A DNA stretch of 64,000 nt from Candidatus Zhuqueibacterota bacterium (GTDB lineage: Bacteria; Zhuqueibacterota; Zhuqueibacteria; Residuimicrobiales; Oceaniaggregativiventaceae): NCBI GenBank assembly GCA_014728115.1, contig WJME01000220.1, forward strand, positions 1 to 64,000, read 5' to 3'. A model generated the notes under the pieces. The model was not told the origin of the DNA, did not search any database, and saw nothing but the letters and a program-made list of their open reading frames with translations. Below, piece by piece: positions 32,749-42,506 of this stretch (positions are counted from its first letter, which is position 1; the number at the start of each line of letters is the position of its first letter). The position numbers and the translations under genes are program-made.

Positions 32749-34806
32749 TTGAGCTTTTTAAATACAGCGATATTACTGGGGCTGTTTGCTGCTTCCATAC
32801 CTATCATCATCCATTTATTGACTCGTTCCCGTACTCGTACTATTCCTTTTAGCAGTCTGTTTTTTCTAAAGGCTCTTGAGGAAAAGAATCTGCGTCGGCT
32901 CAAATGGCGCCAAATCTTGTTACTCCTTGTTCGTACTCTGATCATTCTTTTTTTGGTATTAGCCTTTGCCAGACCGGCTCTCAACACGGCAAGTTCGGCT
33001 TTTGCAAACGCAAAAAAAAGTGCCGTAATTGTGCTTGATAATTCTTTTAGCATGCAGCTGGATTCTCAAAAAGCAAGGACATTATTTCGAGAAGCTCAGA
33101 ATACAGCTGCAGATATTCTGAATACGTTTCAATCCGGTGATCAGATCGTGCTCATGAGTCTCGATGATAGCAGTCATAATACCAGGCCGTTACATCAACC
33201 GGATCTTGCAAGAGAACGTTTGGAAAATATGAATGTCATCTATCATCAAACAAATTTTTCTCCAATCCTTAATAATGCTATAGAACAATTAAGTGACTTG
33301 CCCAATATCCATAAAGAGCTCTATGTTTTAAGTGATTTTCAAAAAAATGCCTGGCAAACGATAGATTCGTTACAGGGTAAAGACATCAAAAAATTTGCCA
33401 TTCCCATCACCCGGCATCACCGAAATAATATAGCCATTACTGATATGAGACGGGTAACAACGATTCTGCAAGCCGGAAAAACCGCTGAAATAGAATTGAC
33501 GATCAGCAATACGACGGATCAAGAACAAGAAAACAGACTTGTCAGCCTTTACATGCAGAATAAAAGGATCGCTCAGAACGTGATTGACGTGGGAGCGGAA
33601 CAAGAGATCAAGCATCGCTTTAAAATAAATTTGACACAAACCGGCTGGAACAGTGTGAGATGCGAATTAGAGGATGATGAGTTACTTGTCGACAATATCC
33701 GTTATCTTTCGTTTTTTGTTCCTGCAAAGCAAACTGTGGCTGTCATCTCTGATCCCGGCTCTAATTTAAGGTTTCTGTCTTTGGCTCTTGAAGCCAATGC
33801 AGGCAATCGTTCTTTGATCGAATGGGTAAGCTGGACAGAGTCGGAAGCTGAGACAAAGTCATTTGAAAATTTTGACGTCATCATACTTTATGATTTAACC
33901 CGCCCTGGTCGGAAACTGATCGCTCGTCTCGAACAGTTTCTGAACAATGACAAAGGCCTCTGGGTTATTGCAGGCCCTCAGGTGGATATCGAAGAGTATA
34001 ACCAGAATTTTAACCCCATATTTTCGATACCTCTATTCAAAGCGAGGCGGGTGCTGAACGATGCCATAACTCTGGGAAAGATTGACCTTTCTCATCCCAT
34101 ATTCCAGGGGGTCTTTGAAAATAACACTGATTCCATTGAACGGCCGCGGGTCAGTTTTGCCATCGAGATGCAACCTGCAGCAGGGTCGATTCCTATCATC
34201 GATTATTCAACAGGTGAGCCGTTTTTGTTGCAAATCCAAAAAAAACAAGGAAAAATTTTGGTGATGACCAGTTCATTTCAGCCTCCATATAATGAATTGG
34301 TTTATCGTCCCTTGTTTGCACCGCTCATCAACCGCTCGATAAATTATTTGGCTATTCGCGACGATCAATGGGATACTGACGTGGATATTGGCACGTATAT
34401 TAGACAACGTCTTTCTTCCCCTCAGCTAAATGCAGAGCTACATATTTTGCGCCCAGATGGCAATCAAGATCAGGTTCAACCCGAATTACAAGGTGAACAA
34501 GCATGGATCCGATATCCTTTTACGGATATACCTGGGTTTTATGCCTTGAGGGATCAAAATGAAATCTATAAAATTTGGTCCGTGAATATCGATGGCAGTG
34601 AGTCCAAAAGTAAAATGGTCTCTAAAGATGTCATTGAAAATAAGCTGAACATGCAAATATTAGAGCGTGATAATCTGTTAGGTAGAATAAGAGAGGCACG
34701 TTATGGGCAAGAGTTTTGGAAGCCTCTGGCCCTGTTGGCGCTCTTGTTGTTGATTGTTGAAATGGTTCTAGCCTATCAAAAGAAAGAAGTCAAAGTAAAA
34801 GAATAG
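32749..34806 (+). CDS. BatA-like membrane protein with VWA domain
   Basis: 685 residues. The N-terminus is the BatA (aerotolerance regulator) domain: a first membrane helix (MSFLNTAILLGLFAAS), IPIIIHLLTRSR, then LKWRQILLLLVR and a second helix. A VWA domain follows with MIDAS motif VIVLDNSFSM. The middle (residues about 250-560) looks like an Ig-like part plus a glutamine-amidotransferase-like region, and the last 20 residues form a third membrane helix. In Bacteroides and other FCB bacteria such proteins occur with MoxR-type ATPases; no MoxR is here. The start is TTG 32749. The gene overlaps hflX by one base. Confidence 0.83.
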   Translation: MSFLNTAILLGLFAASIPIIIHLLTRSRTRTIPFSSLFFLKALEEKNLRRLKWRQILLLLVRTLIILFLVLAFARPALNTASSAFANAKKSAVIVLDNSFSMQLDSQKARTLFREAQNTAADILNTFQSGDQIVLMSLDDSSHNTRPLHQPDLARERLENMNVIYHQTNFSPILNNAIEQLSDLPNIHKELYVLSDFQKNAWQTIDSLQGKDIKKFAIPITRHHRNNIAITDMRRVTTILQAGKTAEIELTISNTTDQEQENRLVSLYMQNKRIAQNVIDVGAEQEIKHRFKINLTQTGWNSVRCELEDDELLVDNIRYLSFFVPAKQTVAVISDPGSNLRFLSLALEANAGNRSLIEWVSWTESEAETKSFENFDVIILYDLTRPGRKLIARLEQFLNNDKGLWVIAGPQVDIEEYNQNFNPIFSIPLFKARRVLNDAITLGKIDLSHPIFQGVFENNTDSIERPRVSFAIEMQPAAGSIPIIDYSTGEPFLLQIQKKQGKILVMTSSFQPPYNELVYRPLFAPLINRSINYLAIRDDQWDTDVDIGTYIRQRLSSPQLNAELHILRPDGNQDQVQPELQGEQAWIRYPFTDIPGFYALRDQNEIYKIWSVNIDGSESKSKMVSKDVIENKLNMQILERDNLLGRIREARYGQEFWKPLALLALLLLIVEMVLAYQKKEVKVKE

Positions 34807-36080
34807 TGGAGTCGTCTTTGGGTCCCAGTGAACATAGAGAGCGCGCTATCCTGGTCGGCCAGGTAACTCATTTGCAGAGCCGTTGGCAAGTGAACGAGTA
34901 TTTGGATGAATTGGAATTGTTGGCTGACACGGCTGGTGCACAAGTCCTTGAACGTGTCGTTCAAGAAAAAAGCCGAATGGACCCGGCATTCTTGATCGGT
35001 CGAGGCAAAGTGAGTGAGCTGGCGCAAATGGCTAAATATTTGGATGCAGATCTGATCATTTTCGATGATGATCTCTCTCCGGCACAGGTAAAGAATATCG
35101 AAGGGGTTGTGGGTATCAAAATCATTGATCGTAGCGGACTGATACTCGATATTTTTGCCAAACACGCTCGCACGAAAGAAGCCCGGACCCAAGTTGAGCT
35201 GGCCCAATTACGATATCTACTGCCAAGGTTGACGCGTCAATGGAGTCACCTTTCTCGACAAGTTGGGGGTATAGGAGTCAGAGGACCTGGAGAAACACAG
35301 CTCGAAATCGATCGGCGTCTGATTCGTAAGAGGATTGCTGTTTTGGAAAAAGAGTTGAGTAAGATTGTCCAGCAGCGCGATAATCGACGTAAACGCAGAA
35401 AGAATGTATTCAAAGTTGCGCTGATCGGTTATACCAATGTGGGCAAGTCAACCTTGTTGAATGCAATGACAGATTCACAGGTCCTGGTTGAGAATCAATT
35501 GTTTGCCACTTTGGATCCAACTGTACGAGCAATGGATTTATCGGAACATGAAAAAATACTCTTGATAGATACAGTTGGATTTATTCGAAAACTTCCCCAT
35601 CATCTGGTCGCTTCCTTCAAGAGCACCCTGGAAGAGGCATCAGAAGCAGATCTCTTGTTACATATTATCGATATTGCTCATCCGGCATTCGATGATCAAA
35701 TTAAAACCGTTCAGGGTGTACTCGAAGAGCTGAACATTGACAAGATTCCCTTGTTGTATGTCTTTAATAAAATCGACTCGCTCCAGGATTCTTCCCTGAT
35801 GTCTTTTCTAAAAGAAAAATGGGATCCCTGTGTGTTTGTATCCGCTCAAAAAGGTATTTTTATCCAGGAACTTTTACATAAAGTACAATCTTTTTATAAT
35901 AGCAAGTTCGAAACATTGAATTTGACTCTTCCCATTCAGCGCGCAGATTTGGTGTCTCAACTGCACAATTGGGGTGAGGTGTTGTCTATTGAATATCAAG
36001 AGAGTCAGGCTCTTGTACAAATGAAAGCACAAGCCCAACGGGTTGATCAAATCAAGCGGTTGACCCAGGAATTGGAATAG
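34806..36080 (+). CDS. hflX: ribosome-associated GTPase HflX
   Basis: 424 residues. The N-terminal HflX domain has AFLIGRGKVSELA and FDDDLSPAQVKNIE, then the glycine-rich GVRGPGETQLEIDRR linker. The G domain has GYTNVGKSTLLN, DTVGFIRKLPHHL and NKID. HflX splits stalled 70S ribosomes under heat or antibiotic stress. The start is GTG 34806 overlapping the previous stop. With obg and EF-G it is the third translational GTPase-type factor in the window. Confidence 0.96.
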   Translation: MESSLGPSEHRERAILVGQVTHLQSRWQVNEYLDELELLADTAGAQVLERVVQEKSRMDPAFLIGRGKVSELAQMAKYLDADLIIFDDDLSPAQVKNIEGVVGIKIIDRSGLILDIFAKHARTKEARTQVELAQLRYLLPRLTRQWSHLSRQVGGIGVRGPGETQLEIDRRLIRKRIAVLEKELSKIVQQRDNRRKRRKNVFKVALIGYTNVGKSTLLNAMTDSQVLVENQLFATLDPTVRAMDLSEHEKILLIDTVGFIRKLPHHLVASFKSTLEEASEADLLLHIIDIAHPAFDDQIKTVQGVLEELNIDKIPLLYVFNKIDSLQDSSLMSFLKEKWDPCVFVSAQKGIFIQELLHKVQSFYNSKFETLNLTLPIQRADLVSQLHNWGEVLSIEYQESQALVQMKAQAQRVDQIKRLTQELE

Positions 36081-36089
36081 GTTCATTCC

Positions 36090-37457
36090 ATGAGAATTCT
36101 AATTGTTGATGATGACGAAAATATTGTTTCCTCGTTACAATGGTTGTTGAAAAGAGAGGGACATCAAGTTACCACCGGCCAAAATGGCCATCAGGCCGTT
36201 CAATGCTGTAAAGAGAATCTTTTTGATATCGCTTTTCTGGATGTGATGATGCCTGGTATGGGGGGGCTTGAAGCGCTGCAACAGATCCTGGTGGAACAAC
36301 CGGAAATTAAAGTTTTCATGATATCCGGTAATGCCGATATATCCATCGCAGTGAAAGCTACAAAGTTGGGTGCATATGATTTCCTGGAAAAGCCTCTCAA
36401 CCCAGAGCGGGTGTTGGTTGAATTGGAAAAATTAAGCAAGCATCATCAGGCTGAACAAAAGGTCAAGGATTTACGTAAATGGGTTGAGCTTGAATTTCAA
36501 ATGATCGGCGAGTCGCTGTCCATGCACCAATTGCGGGAAATGATTGATAAAGCAGCCCCAACCGATGGTCGGATCCTGATACGGGGTGAGAATGGTACAG
36601 GTAAAGAACTTGTGGCCAGAGAAATACACAAAAAAAGTCTCAGAGCCAGTCACCCTTTTGTGCAGCTCAACTGTGCCGCACTCCCAAAAGACTTGATCGA
36701 GAGTGAGTTGTTTGGATATGAGAAAGGAGCTTTTACCGGGGCTCATAAAAGGAAGCCTGGACTCATCGAACAGGCTGAAGGTGGAACCCTTTTATTGGAT
36801 GAAATCGGCGATATGGCTCTTGAAACCCAGGCGAAATTGCTACGGGTGCTCCAGGAGAATCAATTTACCCGGGTAGGCGGGGTAAAGCCTCATTCATTTG
36901 ATGTGCGTATTTTAGCGGCCACAAATAAATATCTAGAGAAGGAAATCGAGCAACAGAGATTCCGCCAGGATCTTTTTTACCGCTTGAACGTCATCCCCAT
37001 CTATGTTCCTTCTCTTCGAGAACGAAACCAGGATATACCCCAATTGGCAGAACACTTTCTTGGTCTGTATTGTAAAAAAAATGGCAAACGAAAACCTCTC
37101 TTATCTGACGAGGCTATGCAGATATTGAAATATTACCCCTGGCCAGGGAATGTCAGGGAATTGAAAAATATAATGGAACGTTTGGCCATCATGACCAGTG
37201 TGGATGTGATCGGACAAAAAGACGTAAATAATGTTCTTGGAAAGACTGATTCCACAAACAAAGAAATCGTCATGGAAACACTGGAAAGTCAATCCCTTAA
37301 AGATCACCTGCAGAGTTTTGAACGTCATTTGTTGCAAAAAGCGTTCGATCAATACAAAGGCAATGTAACCCATATTGCCGAGGCATTGAAAACCGATCGC
37401 GCAAACCTTTATAGAAAACTGCAGCGATACGGAATTAAAAACAAGATTGAGGCATGA
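36090..37457 (+). CDS. sigma-54-dependent response regulator (NtrC family)
   Basis: 455 residues in the classic order. Receiver domain (1-120) with DDDEN, phospho-acceptor Asp in FLDVMMPG and Lys in LEKP. AAA+ domain (about 140-370) with RGENGTGKELVA, the sigma-54 contact loop ELFGYEKGAFTGA, GGTLLLDEIGD and WPGNVREL. Fis-type HTH at the C-terminus (GNVTHIAEALKTDRANLYRKL). It activates sigma-54 RNA polymerase from enhancer sites. No histidine kinase is adjacent; the next gene, with a 4-base overlap, is a secreted propeller protein. A strong sigma-54 promoter at 48837 is a possible target in this window. Confidence 0.95.
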   Translation: MRILIVDDDENIVSSLQWLLKREGHQVTTGQNGHQAVQCCKENLFDIAFLDVMMPGMGGLEALQQILVEQPEIKVFMISGNADISIAVKATKLGAYDFLEKPLNPERVLVELEKLSKHHQAEQKVKDLRKWVELEFQMIGESLSMHQLREMIDKAAPTDGRILIRGENGTGKELVAREIHKKSLRASHPFVQLNCAALPKDLIESELFGYEKGAFTGAHKRKPGLIEQAEGGTLLLDEIGDMALETQAKLLRVLQENQFTRVGGVKPHSFDVRILAATNKYLEKEIEQQRFRQDLFYRLNVIPIYVPSLRERNQDIPQLAEHFLGLYCKKNGKRKPLLSDEAMQILKYYPWPGNVRELKNIMERLAIMTSVDVIGQKDVNNVLGKTDSTNKEIVMETLESQSLKDHLQSFERHLLQKAFDQYKGNVTHIAEALKTDRANLYRKLQRYGIKNKIEA

Positions 37458-39127
37458 GTATGGGCAAGTTTAAAAAAAGTTTGCTTTGTCTGTTAGGGTG
37501 CATTACTCTGGGCCTTGCCAGAGAAAACATTCAAATCGATGGCACCAATCGAGACTATCGGCCGGAAGATTGGACGAGTTATTCCACAACCCGTTTCGTA
37601 AAGAGTGTGGCAATTGGTCACGAGAATATATTTTTTGCAACCACCGGTGGTATCACAAAATACAACTTTTTTAGTAATCAATGGCAAAATCCCATTACTA
37701 TGAGTGATGGATTGGGAAATAACCATGTTTTGCTTGTTGCGTTTGATTTCAATACGGGTTATTTGTGGGCAGCCACGACAGATTGTATCAGTTATATGGA
37801 GCCCGCCACGCAATATTGGACAAATATCTATTACGACCGATTAGGATTGTCTCTGACTGACTATATTGTTTCCATTGGCATCGGGAATGATCAACAAGTA
37901 TATCTGGTGTCTGCACTGGATGACCTCTTTGTTTCGAACAATCTCAGTATCATGTTTACACGAGAGCGACCGGGTTCACCGGATGCTTCGATTCGCTGGT
38001 ATGGCAAAAATGCACCTTCGCCCCCCCCTCTGCCCCATTTGTTTATGGACGATGCCTACATGTTTGATGAAAATGATCTCACGATTGATGATACTCAACT
38101 GCGATCATTTGATGTCACTTGTTGGGCATTTGACGAATGGAACAATATTTGGATTGGAACATGGGGGCTAGGGGCCGCTAAAGCAAGCACCACATCTATG
38201 CGACTTGAATTACTTCCGTTTGGGTTATGGCAGCCTTCTGTCGATGCAATCGATATCTATAACGATCAATTCTGGATCGGTGGAATTCCAGCGAATTTGG
38301 ATTCTGCAGGATTGACCCAGTGGGATATCTTTCGCGGTGAACCGAAATATTTGGAGCCTTATTTAATAACCGGTTTTAACAACAGCGAAATCACGTCCAT
38401 TATTCAAGATGATTCATATGTTTGGGTCGGTACCCACCATGGTGTTTCTTATTTGAGTAACAGAACCAATCGATGGCGAACTTTTACCATCGTCGATAAT
38501 CTGGTTGATGACTGGATACAGGATTTGGCGGCAGATTCCGCATTTGTCTATGTTGCCACAGCAGCCGGAGTATCGCGCATCAAGAAACAAACCGTGGGCA
38601 CAGATTCTGTCAGTATCAATCATGTGCTTTATCCCCAGTTACGAAATATTTCCGTTTATGACTTGGAATTTCAAGCCAACCTGCTTTGGATGGCCACGGA
38701 ATATGGGATTTTCGTTTATGATACCGCGCAGGATTCAGGAGGATTTTATACCGGTACCGTAGGACCCGCGAACCGGGAAACGTTTGCTGTTTCTGTTTTT
38801 CAAAACGAGGTTTGGTTTGGTACTGAAGAAGGAGTGAGTGCATTTGATGTTAAAAGTCGTGAATGGCTGCCCCCTCCTGCACGAAGATATGAGACAAATG
38901 CAAGTATCAATCGAATATTCGCCGATGATAAAGCTGTCTGGGTGGCGACCAACGAAGGGGTGTTCAAGTATAATAAACGATCTCAGCATTGGCGGCAATA
39001 TACGGTACGAGATGGTCTTATCTCGAATTCAGTGTACTCTCTTTATCCTGATAACGATTATATCTGGTTTGGTACAAGCCTGGGGCTGACGCGCTTTTAC
39101 TGGAATGCTCCTTATCGGATCGATTAA
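37454..39127 (+). CDS. secreted beta-propeller protein (two-component-regulator propeller type)
   Basis: 557 residues with an N-terminal signal peptide (KFKKSLLCLLGCITLGLA). Then come repeating blocks of the form IWIGTW.GLG, VWVGTHHGVSYL, LWMATEYGIFVYD, VWFGTEEGVSAFD, VWVATNEGVFKYN and IWFGTSLGLTRFYW, one per blade. These Reg_prop repeats usually form the periplasmic sensor of hybrid kinases; here the protein ends after the propeller with no kinase or membrane helix. It may be a detached sensor for the response regulator encoded just before it (ATGA overlap), or a surface protein. That link is inference. Confidence 0.82.
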   Translation: MSMGKFKKSLLCLLGCITLGLARENIQIDGTNRDYRPEDWTSYSTTRFVKSVAIGHENIFFATTGGITKYNFFSNQWQNPITMSDGLGNNHVLLVAFDFNTGYLWAATTDCISYMEPATQYWTNIYYDRLGLSLTDYIVSIGIGNDQQVYLVSALDDLFVSNNLSIMFTRERPGSPDASIRWYGKNAPSPPPLPHLFMDDAYMFDENDLTIDDTQLRSFDVTCWAFDEWNNIWIGTWGLGAAKASTTSMRLELLPFGLWQPSVDAIDIYNDQFWIGGIPANLDSAGLTQWDIFRGEPKYLEPYLITGFNNSEITSIIQDDSYVWVGTHHGVSYLSNRTNRWRTFTIVDNLVDDWIQDLAADSAFVYVATAAGVSRIKKQTVGTDSVSINHVLYPQLRNISVYDLEFQANLLWMATEYGIFVYDTAQDSGGFYTGTVGPANRETFAVSVFQNEVWFGTEEGVSAFDVKSREWLPPPARRYETNASINRIFADDKAVWVATNEGVFKYNKRSQHWRQYTVRDGLISNSVYSLYPDNDYIWFGTSLGLTRFYWNAPYRID

Positions 39128-40392
39128 TGAATTTCAATCAAGCAGTAACATTCCTCTATTCCCGGGAATCCAAAGGCTGGAAACTGGATCTGAGCCGAAT
39201 CACTGCACTCATGGCTGCTATTGACAATCCCCATCGTCGACTCCAGGGGATTCATATTGCCGGTACAAATGGCAAAGGATCTATTGCAGCGATGCTGGAA
39301 TCGATTTTTTTTCATCACGGTCATCGAACAGGACTATATACTTCTCCACATCTTTATGATACCAGAGAACGTATACGGATCGATCGGGAAATGGTCGACA
39401 AGAAATGGTTTCTACACTCTGTGGAAAAACTGAGATCTTTGATCATAGAGGTCGATGCAACATTTTTTGAAGCCATGACCGCCATCGCATTCGATGTTTT
39501 CGCAACTCTCAAGGTAGAGTGGGTCATTTTAGAAACGGGCTTGGGAGGGCGATTTGACGCTACAAATATTTTTAAACCCATAGTGTCCATTATATCGAAT
39601 ATTCAATTCGATCATATGCAACATCTCGGAAATACAATTGAACTCATTGCATTTGAAAAAGCCGGAATCATAAAGCCTGAAACACCATGTGTACTGGGAA
39701 TGGTTCCCTTGTCTGCTTTGCGCGTGATAGAGAAAAGATGCGCTGAGCAAAAGAGTCCGCTCATCCAAAGTCGGTCCTGGGCAAGAATCTGCAATGTAGA
39801 TTTGGAACTCTCGCACAGCAAGTTTAGAGTCAGGAGAAATGATAGCGACATAGAATTTACTTGTAATCTTGTCGGTATACATCAGGTGCAAAATGCTCGT
39901 ATTGCCCTGAGTGCCGTGGAACAATTAAAACCGATGGGTGTTAAATTTCAACAACGATTGATAAATGAGGGTCTGAAAAACATCAAATGGCCAGGGAGAT
40001 TTCAGGTTCTTGCAAGAGATCCGCTGGTTCTATTTGATGTAGCTCATAATCCGGCAGGTATGAAAAGATTATTACATACCCTGGCAAGGACCGTTACAAA
40101 GCCGGTGATATTTATACTGGGACTCATGGGCGACAAGGACGCACGAGCAATCTTGCATCTGTTGCGTTCTGTCTCAGAGATCCACATGGTATCACTGGAA
40201 AACCCCAGGGCAATGACGATTGAAAACATGGAACAGCACGCATTACAGTTCCCCGAGTTACCCATATTTATCCATAAAGAAAAAACAGAAAAAGTGATTC
40301 AATCTATGGTCAACAAGAACAAGGATAAAGTGCTCTGCCTGGCGGGATCACATCATTTTGCACCCATCATACAAAAGGCAAAAATATCTTGA
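39127..40392 (+). CDS. folC: dihydrofolate synthase / folylpolyglutamate synthase
   Basis: Adds glutamate to dihydropteroate or folates. 421 residues with the Mur-ligase fold: P-loop GIHIAGTNGKGSIAAML, TSPHLYDTRERIRI, ILETGLGGRFDATNIF and the carbamylated-Lys region, then FDVAHNPAGMKRLL and AGSHHF. The start overlaps the previous stop by one base (TAATG). It ends the run that began at hflX. The gene lies at the usual FolC length. Confidence 0.96.
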   Translation: MNFNQAVTFLYSRESKGWKLDLSRITALMAAIDNPHRRLQGIHIAGTNGKGSIAAMLESIFFHHGHRTGLYTSPHLYDTRERIRIDREMVDKKWFLHSVEKLRSLIIEVDATFFEAMTAIAFDVFATLKVEWVILETGLGGRFDATNIFKPIVSIISNIQFDHMQHLGNTIELIAFEKAGIIKPETPCVLGMVPLSALRVIEKRCAEQKSPLIQSRSWARICNVDLELSHSKFRVRRNDSDIEFTCNLVGIHQVQNARIALSAVEQLKPMGVKFQQRLINEGLKNIKWPGRFQVLARDPLVLFDVAHNPAGMKRLLHTLARTVTKPVIFILGLMGDKDARAILHLLRSVSEIHMVSLENPRAMTIENMEQHALQFPELPIFIHKEKTEKVIQSMVNKNKDKVLCLAGSHHFAPIIQKAKIS

Positions 40393-40799
40393 CTTGAATA
40401 AATATATTTGTTAACTTTTTAATATTATACTTCAAAACTTCATGCTTTCACACCAGGCATTCTACAACGAACATCATTGCCCTGTAGCAAACAGGTTGCT
40501 TTAAAGGATTGCAGAAATTTTGCAGCATGATCTATTGTTTATTGATTAGTCAGTGGTTAATATGTATACCCAACCCAGAATTTAACCTGATGGAATAATC
40601 TACCTATTTAAATATTCGATCTCTTTTTTCAGGGGATACAGCGCCCCATAACGTTTCTACATAATTACCCATAGAGTATCGCTCTCCCAAAACTTATGAT
40701 AATAGAGTATTCGGAGATCACATTCAATTCACAGCGGAATGATGAGTTTCTGCAGAGTGTCTTGTGTTTTACAATATTAACCAAAGGAAGAGGCCTTTA
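40393..40799 (+). promoter_or_regulatory. long upstream region / leader of rho
   Basis: 407 bases without a gene. Elements I can see: a TTGACT at 40389-40394 with a poor -10; small hairpins AGCAA-ACAGG-TTGCT near 40487 and GGGG..CCCC near 40632-40647; and a direct repeat ATAGAGTAT at 40671 and 40702. AGGAAGAGG sits before the rho ATG. rho is autoregulated through its leader in Escherichia coli and other bacteria, so this may be a Rho-responsive leader. No specific riboswitch is recognised. Confidence 0.4.
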
Positions 40800-42047
40800 A
40801 TGGATATCGCCGAACTCAAATCCCTCAAGATTGCCGAATTAAATCAAATGGCGCAAGAACTTGGTGTCACCGGGTGCACAGGCCTTCGAAAGTCAGAGCT
40901 GATTTTCAAAATATTGGAAGAGCAGACCAAAAAAGAAGGTCTGATTTTCGCCGAAGGTGTTCTCGAAGTGCTACCAGATGGCTATGGCTTTTTACGGTCA
41001 CCCGATTTTAATTATTTGCCGGGTCCTGATGATATTTATGTTTCGCCCTCTCAAATTAAGCGGTTCGGGTTACGTACAGGAGATACCGTACAGGGACAGA
41101 TTCGTCCTCCAAAGGAAAATGAACGCTTTTTCGCATTGCTCAAGGTGGAAGCCGTCAACTATGAAAATCCTGACGAAGCCAAAAGCAAAATTTTGTTTGA
41201 CAACTTGACTCCCTTATATCCTGACAAACGTATCATTCTTGAAACAACAGGGGGTGAGATATCGATGCGGGTGATGAATCTTTTGACACCACTGGGTAAA
41301 GGCCAGCGTGGATTGATTGTTGCGCAACCTAAAACCGGTAAAACCACCTTATTGCAAAAGATTGCCAATGCCATCACCAGCAATCATCCTGAAACCAAAC
41401 TCATTGTTCTTTTGATCGATGAGAGACCTGAAGAGGTCACAGATATGGAACGCTCTGTGGATGCTGAAGTGATCAGCTCCACGTTTGATGAGCCTGCAGA
41501 ACGACATGTTCAAGTGTCTGATATGGTTTTAGAAAAATCAAAGCGCCTCGTAGAATATGGTCAGGATGTGGTCATTTTATTGGACAGTATTACACGACTT
41601 GCAAGAGCTCATAACGCCGTTGTTCCGCATAGTGGTAAGATTTTGTCTGGTGGTGTAGACGCCAATGCCTTGCACAGACCCAAACGGTTTTTTGGAGCTG
41701 CGCGTAATGTTGAAGAAGGTGGATCATTGACGATTATTGCGACGGCTCTGATCGATACAGGCAGTCGTATGGATGAGGTTATCTTTGAAGAATTCAAAGG
41801 GACTGGAAATATGGAACTGGTGCTTGATCGTCGACTTTCTGACCGCAGAATATTCCCCTCTATTGACATCAATAGATCCGGTACTCGTAAAGAGGAGCTT
41901 TTACTCGAACCGGTAGAGTTGAACCGAGTGTGGATTCTGAGGAAATTGCTCGCTGAAATGTCTACCGTCGAAGCGATGGAATTTCTCTTGAATCGTATGG
42001 AAGGTACAAAATCTAACAAACAATTTCTCGATTCTATGAATGCTTAA
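40800..42047 (+). CDS. rho: transcription termination factor Rho
   Basis: Hexameric RNA-dependent helicase that ends transcription. 415 residues from ATG 40800 ([14 protein letters not shown]). Rho_N helix at 1-45, cold-shock-like RNA-binding domain ([34 protein letters not shown]), then the ATPase with P-loop [40 protein letters not shown] and the Q/R loop [17 protein letters not shown]. The compact length shows no insertion in the RNA-binding domain. The longer frame from 40764 is rejected because AGGAAGAGG precedes the ATG at 40800. Confidence 0.98.
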   Translation: MDIAELKSLKIAELNQMAQELGVTGCTGLRKSELIFKILEEQTKKEGLIFAEGVLEVLPDGYGFLRSPDFNYLPGPDDIYVSPSQIKRFGLRTGDTVQGQIRPPKENERFFALLKVEAVNYENPDEAKSKILFDNLTPLYPDKRIILETTGGEISMRVMNLLTPLGKGQRGLIVAQPKTGKTTLLQKIANAITSNHPETKLIVLLIDERPEEVTDMERSVDAEVISSTFDEPAERHVQVSDMVLEKSKRLVEYGQDVVILLDSITRLARAHNAVVPHSGKILSGGVDANALHRPKRFFGAARNVEEGGSLTIIATALIDTGSRMDEVIFEEFKGTGNMELVLDRRLSDRRIFPSIDINRSGTRKEELLLEPVELNRVWILRKLLAEMSTVEAMEFLLNRMEGTKSNKQFLDSMNA

Positions 42048-42062
42048 TAGACTAGATTTTCC

Positions 42063-42091
42063 TTGCAAATAAACTATTTAAACGCTATATT
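42063..42091 (+). promoter_or_regulatory. promoter of rpmE
   Basis: TTGCAA at 42063-42068, 17-base spacer, TATATT at 42086-42091, about 36 bases before the rpmE start. It lets ribosomal protein L31 be expressed apart from rho. Confidence 0.6.
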
Positions 42092-42126
42092 ACCGATTGC
42101 AAAGAAAAAATCTAATTGGAGGTCTC

Positions 42127-42354
42127 TTGAAAAAAGATATTCATCCAAAATACACAGTTGGGACCGTATCTTGTGCTTGTGGCCATACATTTAAAGTTCG
42201 GTCGACAATAGGTGATTTAAAGCTAGAAATCTGCTCAAATTGCCACCCGTTTTTTACGGGTAAACAAAAGTTTATCGATACAGCCGGGCGTGTTGACAAA
42301 TATCGCCGTAAATATGGTTTGGATAAGGATAAGAAAGCACAAAAAGAATCCTAG
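42127..42354 (+). CDS. rpmE: 50S ribosomal protein L31
   Basis: 75 residues with the zinc-binding C+ form: CACGH, then [10 protein letters not shown]. The start is TTG 42127, since GGAGGT lies just before it and the product then begins MKKDIHPKY as in the family; the frame open from 42097 would add ten odd residues across the ribosome-binding site. Its place between rho and prfA is the common one in many bacteria. A strong terminator follows. Confidence 0.96.
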   Translation: MKKDIHPKYTVGTVSCACGHTFKVRSTIGDLKLEICSNCHPFFTGKQKFIDTAGRVDKYRRKYGLDKDKKAQKES

Positions 42355-42372
42355 CTGTTTTATAAAACATTG

Positions 42373-42420
42373 AAAACGGAATGGTGCCCCCTGGCATAGG
42401 AAGGCATATTCCGTTTTTTT
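42373..42420 (+). terminator. terminator after rpmE, in the prfA leader
   Basis: AAAACGGAAT (42373-42382) pairs with ATTCCGTTTT (42408-42417), with an inner TGCC/GGCA stem, then T. It lies about 90 bases before prfA, which has no clear promoter of its own after it. Confidence 0.85.
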
Positions 42421-42506
42421 TATATCCCCCCATGCTTTTTCAATCGATCAGAACAGTGTTTAGGGGGGATCGGCACTCAACGTGTTTTCCAAATCAAAGG
42501 CCAATT

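Noticed and set aside
40389-40417. TTGACT at the folC stop as a firm rho promoter
   Set aside because: The matching -10 (TAACTT) agrees with the consensus at only three positions, so I list it only within the leader entry.
42381-42506. prfA start at 42381
   Set aside because: It would translate the terminator hairpin; GTG 42507 has AAAGG before it and the RF1 N-terminus.
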